A stretch of 20,170 nucleotides of DNA from an uncultured Armatimonadota bacterium (lineage in GTDB: Bacteria > Armatimonadota > UBA5829 > DTJY01): NCBI GenBank assembly GCA_937875395.1, contig CALNCU010000075.1, positions 1 to 20,170 of the forward strand, given 5' to 3'. Both the position numbers and the translations under genes were made by a program. Under the pieces are notes generated by a model. The model saw nothing but the letters and a program-made list of their open reading frames with translations. It did not search any database and was not told where the DNA came from. Shown here in pieces: positions 16,299-20,170 of the stretch. Position 1 is the first letter of the stretch; the number at the start of each line of letters is the position of its first letter.

Positions 16299-16757
16299 AT
16301 GCCTTTTAAGAAACTACCTTTAACCACATATGTTCTTCTTGCGCAGGTTTTCTTTCTATTCCTTGTGACCGGCTGCGGCGGGGGAGGCGGCGGAACGGGT
16401 ACTACCCCTTCTCCACTAAGTATGATGAATATGGGGCTGAACGTTCCCGCCGGCGTAATAGGTGGTTCTGATGGAACTATAACTGTAATCGTTGATATTA
16501 TATCACCTCACGCCATATCGTATGCTAAAGCCACGGTAGAAGCCCCATCTTTCAATGCTACAAAGAGCCTTGCATACAGTGCGGAGTCGAGTTATTATAC
16601 TACCTTTGACATACCGAGTTTTTCATCTGCTACCGAGCAGACCAAAACATATACCGTGACCATACAGGCTGCAGATGCCGAGGGTAACACAGCCAGTACA
16701 TCATCAAATTTCCAGGTATCAGCCATTGTGCTGCCTCCACCTGCACCATTACAGTAA
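16299..16757 (+). CDS. small lipoprotein with polyglycine tether
   Basis: 152 residues. The N-terminus has two Lys, a hydrophobic stretch (TTYVLLAQVFFLFL) and a lipobox LVTGC with Cys26 (16374-16376), followed directly by six glycines, a flexible tether often seen behind lipobox cysteines. Signal peptidase II processing and lipidation are predicted, placing it on the outer face of the cytoplasmic membrane or in the outer membrane. The remaining ~115 residues (from LSMMNMGLNVP) alternate hydrophobic and Thr/Ser positions, with YTVTIQAADAEGNTA near the end, like a single Ig/invasin-type beta-sandwich. The tail is Pro-rich (LPPPAPLQ). No clear Shine-Dalgarno precedes ATG 16299. It lies 88 nt upstream of the metalloprotease on the same strand. 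Function unrecognised. Confidence 0.85.
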   Translation: MPFKKLPLTTYVLLAQVFFLFLVTGCGGGGGGTGTTPSPLSMMNMGLNVPAGVIGGSDGTITVIVDIISPHAISYAKATVEAPSFNATKSLAYSAESSYYTTFDIPSFSSATEQTKTYTVTIQAADAEGNTASTSSNFQVSAIVLPPPAPLQ

Positions 16758-16845
16758 AGCTATCTGCACTCCGGTCGTGATGTGATTGCGAGAGGTTGCA
16801 TGGAGTTAAATTAGTATACAAAATTTGTTAATAGTGGAGGGTAGA

Positions 16846-19725
16846 ATGAGGACTTTGAAGATTAGGCGCACAGAACTGTTGGCAGCATTTGTAACTATGA
16901 TGGTACTTATACCCGCATTAAGGTCTGCAGCAGCCCCAGCATGCCCCGCGTCTTTTACTACAAAACAGCCGAATGGCACCAAGCTTGAAGTGTACATTCG
17001 TGGAGACGAGACACAGGGATGGGTTGAAACTAAAAGCGGCTACAGTATAGTCAGAAATCCAAGAACACGATTCTGGGAATATGCCTCCACTAATAGATCT
17101 GGCCGATTGATATCATCCGGTCACAGAGTTAATTCCAGCAGCCAGAGACCATCAGGGTTAAGACCGCATATTATGCCGGCCAGGCGAAACATGCGCCAGG
17201 CCCCAAAAACATTCTCTACTGTTCCCTTACGTAGTTCATGGGAGCCTCATACCGTAGCCGGTACAAGTAAGTTGTTGGTTATCTGCGTTTCCTTCAATGA
17301 CCGGATAATGATAACCGCTCCGTCAGAATGGGCTAATACTATATTCGACACTGAGCCCGGAGTAAAATCTGTATCCAATTATTATAAGGATAATTCTCTA
17401 GGTATCTTCGGCATAGCTCCTGTCAGCCATACACAGGCCGGCAATCCTGAGGGCGTAGTTTCGGTGGCTATAGCCCGGAATCACCCTGACTGTGCTGGAG
17501 AACTGGACTATGCAGAAGAGATTACGTGGATAAATGCCGCTCTCACCCAGGCAGAGAGCTATGTTAACTTCCCCGCGTTGGATACAAACGGCAACGGCGC
17601 AATTGACACCAATGAAGCCGTGATATATTTCATAGTCGCCGGCTATGATGCATCAGACTCGATCATGACCCCAAGCATATGGGCGCATGCCTGGGGAGGG
17701 AGCGGTGTATTTGCAGGAGGCATGAGAGTTACCGATTGGGCACTCAGCGGCGAGTTGAACGATTATGATTATCCGCTGCCTATGGGTGTGATGACCCACG
17801 AGTTAGGACATTCGATGTGCGGGCTTCCTGATCTTTACGATACCACGGATAACAATTCTGGGCTCGGGATTTTCAGCTTAATGTCATCTGGTTCCTGGGG
17901 GATGTCGTATTCAGACATGTTCTATGGCAGTACCCCAGTCGCACTGGATGCCTGGTCCAGACAATACATAGGATGGGCTGTTCCAAGGGTACCTGAAGAT
18001 ACAACAATCTGTGATTTTGGTCCTGCAGCAAAAAGCTTGGATTCAGTGGTAAAACTAATTAAACCGTCAATAAGCACAACGGAATACTTCCTGGTTGAAA
18101 ACCGGGCCTATACTGGGTGGGACGCCGGAATGGAAGCCCAGTTTTGGAGCAATATCTGGGGCGGAGGACTGCTAGTTATTCATGTAGATGAAAGTATAGG
18201 AACCCCGGTGGCAAATGATATTAATGAGTACAAAGGTGCGGGTACCCACCAGGGCGTAATGGTTGAAGAAGCAAGCTTGGCATACGGTTCGCTATTGTCC
18301 GGCACGTCCGATGGCGACTACACTCACATGTTCTATGATGGGAATAATAGTTGTCTGGATGACTTAAGTACCCCCAATACAAGGCTCTACAACGGTACTT
18401 CCACATATATTTCACTCTTTGATATTTCTGAGCCTGGCGAGAACATGACGGCCGTTGCGGCATTTTCTATGCCGGTAGCAGACCCGGCAATGACTCCGGC
18501 TCCAGGAACATATAGTTGGTCAACAAGCGTTACGCTGGAATGTTCCAGCCCAGGTGCAGTAATAAGATACACCTTGGATGGCACAGACCCATCCAATACC
18601 AGTACACTCTATACGAGCGCTATACCAATAACAACAACAACCACTCTCAAAGCAAGAGCGTACAAGGACGGCTTCACGCCGAGCAACGTAGTTCGCGGCA
18701 AGTATACCATCATGAAGCCTAATGTACTCATGGTAGATATCAACTCACCGGCACCCAGACAAAGGCAGAACGGCAAAACCTGGGCAACAGCTTACACCAG
18801 TATCAACAACGCTATAAAAAGTGCATTTAACAATAGTGAAATATGGGTTGCCTCCGGTACCTACACAGAGCCCATAGTAGTACGGCAGGGAGTATCTCTG
18901 TATGGCGGGTTTGCCGGTAATGAAACTGCATTATCCGAGAGAAAACCATCAGTAAATCAGACAGTCTTATCCGGAAGTACGCACAGACAGCCTGTGTTAA
19001 CGGCAAATTCCGGAGTAACCATATCAACCGTAGTCGATGGGTTTGTCATACGTGGGGGAAGGAGTGTAGACGGAGGAGGCATCTATTGCAGGGGCGGATC
19101 GCCTACGATTTCCTACAACAACATATCCAATAATAACGTAAACGGGCATGGCGGAGCAATTTACTGCTGCGGAGCATCGCCGGTTATAACAAAAAATGTC
19201 ATATCGAATAATTCTTCAAAGGATGGCGGCGGTATCTACTGCGATAAGCTGTCGTCAGCCATAATAACCAATAACTTGATATCCGGGAACAGTGCTAAAT
19301 GGGGAGCAGGTATATTCTCCTATCTCTCCAATCCAAAAGTATTAAATAACACAATCATAAGTAACAGGGGGGTAATCGCAGGCGGTGGTGTGTACACCTA
19401 CTACTGCGCCCCAACAATAAAGAACAATATAATCGCCTTCTGCAGTTCTGGTATCTGCAACGTCAGCAGTAACTCTCCAACAACCAACTATAATTGCCTG
19501 TATAGTAATGGCACATATAACTACAAGGGATTAGTTGCAGGAACTCGCGATATATTCAGCGACCCTATGCTCGAATCTGCAACAAACGGCAGCATCAACG
19601 GTGAATCTCCATGTATAGATGCGGGTGAAAATTCTGCGGTAATAACAGGCGATACGGATATATCCGGCAATAACCGGATTATCGGCAACAGCGTAGATAT
19701 TGGTGCGTTTGAATTCAGCCCCTAG
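16846..19725 (+). CDS. secreted M6-family metalloprotease with chitobiase-type and beta-helix domains
   Basis: 959 residues from ATG 16846. TGGAGG at 16835-16840 favours this start over the in-frame TTG at 16825. A signal peptide (to about residue 28-30) is followed by a propeptide-like region with QGWVETKSGYSIVRN, common before M6 domains. The M6 peptidase domain spans about residues 140-430, with the zinc motif HELGHSMCGLPD at residues 318-329 (HELGH at 17797-17811) and a Met-turn-like LMSSGSWG near residue 345. A DTNGNGAIDTNE loop (residues 246-257) looks like a calcium site. Residues ~548-622 form a chitobiase/hexosaminidase C-terminal-type domain (IRYTLDGTDPS, LKARAYKDG). Residues ~625-959 form a right-handed beta-helix with repeated NNxIxxNxxxxGGGIYC turns and the ending DAGENSA...VDIGAFEFSP seen in choice-of-anchor Q proteins. 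M6 relatives degrade host or matrix proteins; the substrate here is unknown. Confidence 0.92.
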   Translation: MRTLKIRRTELLAAFVTMMVLIPALRSAAAPACPASFTTKQPNGTKLEVYIRGDETQGWVETKSGYSIVRNPRTRFWEYASTNRSGRLISSGHRVNSSSQRPSGLRPHIMPARRNMRQAPKTFSTVPLRSSWEPHTVAGTSKLLVICVSFNDRIMITAPSEWANTIFDTEPGVKSVSNYYKDNSLGIFGIAPVSHTQAGNPEGVVSVAIARNHPDCAGELDYAEEITWINAALTQAESYVNFPALDTNGNGAIDTNEAVIYFIVAGYDASDSIMTPSIWAHAWGGSGVFAGGMRVTDWALSGELNDYDYPLPMGVMTHELGHSMCGLPDLYDTTDNNSGLGIFSLMSSGSWGMSYSDMFYGSTPVALDAWSRQYIGWAVPRVPEDTTICDFGPAAKSLDSVVKLIKPSISTTEYFLVENRAYTGWDAGMEAQFWSNIWGGGLLVIHVDESIGTPVANDINEYKGAGTHQGVMVEEASLAYGSLLSGTSDGDYTHMFYDGNNSCLDDLSTPNTRLYNGTSTYISLFDISEPGENMTAVAAFSMPVADPAMTPAPGTYSWSTSVTLECSSPGAVIRYTLDGTDPSNTSTLYTSAIPITTTTTLKARAYKDGFTPSNVVRGKYTIMKPNVLMVDINSPAPRQRQNGKTWATAYTSINNAIKSAFNNSEIWVASGTYTEPIVVRQGVSLYGGFAGNETALSERKPSVNQTVLSGSTHRQPVLTANSGVTISTVVDGFVIRGGRSVDGGGIYCRGGSPTISYNNISNNNVNGHGGAIYCCGASPVITKNVISNNSSKDGGGIYCDKLSSAIITNNLISGNSAKWGAGIFSYLSNPKVLNNTIISNRGVIAGGGVYTYYCAPTIKNNIIAFCSSGICNVSSNSPTTNYNCLYSNGTYNYKGLVAGTRDIFSDPMLESATNGSINGESPCIDAGENSAVITGDTDISGNNRIIGNSVDIGAFEFSP

Positions 19726-19808
19726 CAATAGTTTTGGCAAGCTTAAACATAGCATGGCCGTGATAGCTGTACAACCGGCATGTAGATTCACGTTGGGAGG
19801 ATAGCGGT

Positions 19809-20170
19809 ATGTCCAGGAATTATTGCTTCAGAATAGCGTTTCAGGCAGTAACAGCCATTTTTATACTGGCGGCAGCATGCCATGTGCCCGTCCACGCAGC
19901 AAGCGCAAGCCCATCGCAGGGAGATGAATGGAGCAGCCGGAACCAATATAGAATAATAGGCGCAAACAAAAACGCTCTCACCCTAGCAGTAAAACAACAC
20001 CTGATAGTTGCAGATAGACTCCTAAGAAGCAGGCTTCCCGAAGAACGAATCAAAGGAGTAGGAGTAGCCCTTGCAGCAGCAGTCTGCGCATCAGAACGCA
20101 TAGAAGACCATGCCCTCGCCATAAACATAACAGAGCGATACCTCCTGCCAAACAGAAAACTCGCCCCCGA
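19809..20170 (+). CDS. exported protein of unknown function, 3' end missing
   Basis: An open frame runs from ATG 19809 to the window end (120 codons and 2 nt). GGGAGG at 19795-19800 sits 8 nt before the ATG. The N-terminus is a typical signal peptide: MSRNYCFR, hydrophobic AVTAIFILAAAC, then HVPVHAASA with likely signal peptidase I cleavage after about residue 30-34. The mature part begins SPSQGDEWSSRNQYR and continues as a helix-forming, Ala- and Arg-rich stretch (LTLAVKQHLIVADRLLRSRL). Third codon positions contain few T, unlike the two genes before it. It starts 83 nt after the M6 protease and may share its transcript. I do not recognise the family. Confidence 0.7.
   Translation, partial: MSRNYCFRIAFQAVTAIFILAAACHVPVHAASASPSQGDEWSSRNQYRIIGANKNALTLAVKQHLIVADRLLRSRLPEERIKGVGVALAAAVCASERIEDHALAINITERYLLPNRKLAP

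Noticed and set aside
16825..16845. TTG start for the M6 protease
   Set aside because: The Shine-Dalgarno TGGAGG lies downstream of this TTG and is well placed for ATG 16846.
19841..20128. - strand frame of 95 codons near the window end
   Set aside because: The + strand frame here has a good ribosome site and a signal peptide. The - strand frame has neither.

Overview
This is a bacterial chromosomal window of moderate GC content with two different halves. Positions 1-5450 hold compact, conserved housekeeping genes. Positions 5450-6190 are a scar of degraded mobile DNA lying against a tRNA-Asn gene. Positions 6190-20170 hold large exported proteins of an accessory, environmental type. Signal peptides, a lipoprotein and very long beta-rich exoproteins suggest a free-living bacterium. 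The final domain of the giant protein and the beta-helix tail of the protease look like exoproteins of Armatimonadota, Planctomycetota and similar candidate lineages, but the sequence alone does not fix the phylum.

Left part, all on the + strand. A pyrimidine-nucleoside phosphorylase gene is cut by the window start. It is followed by a tldD-pmbA (tldE) pair separated by 2 nt, which encodes the two halves of a TldD/TldE-type metalloprotease. Next comes a strong promoter and a well-formed yybP-ykoY (Mn2+) riboswitch. Its 3' strand is shared with an intrinsic terminator, so the arrangement is that of an ON switch. It controls a single gene, an HtpX-type membrane zinc protease, which ends in a strong hairpin. 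A tRNA-Asn(GTT) with its own consensus-like promoter follows.

Middle part. Immediately after the tRNA, on the - strand, lies the C-terminal piece of a site-specific serine recombinase whose reading frame runs into the antisense of the tRNA 3' half. Its upstream end is joined in frame to the first ~21 codons of an IS3-family OrfB, preceded by a frameshifted, shortened OrfA and one probable IS end. This is a fossil insertion hotspot.

Right part, all on the + strand. A TTGACG-17-TACACT promoter precedes a 3170-residue secreted protein. That protein is built from about 15 diverged ~100-residue beta-sandwich-like units, then an Ig-like domain and two C-terminal domains. Inside it there is a higher-order tandem duplication (four units repeated as a block). 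In two units a ~240-residue insert made of three small 'TSG...GD-F-I' modules splits the host unit. Downstream are a small lipoprotein with a polyglycine tether, a secreted M6-family metalloprotease fused to a chitobiase-type domain and a right-handed beta-helix, and the start of another exported protein cut by the window end. These genes look like one surface or extracellular locus; a functional link between them is inference.
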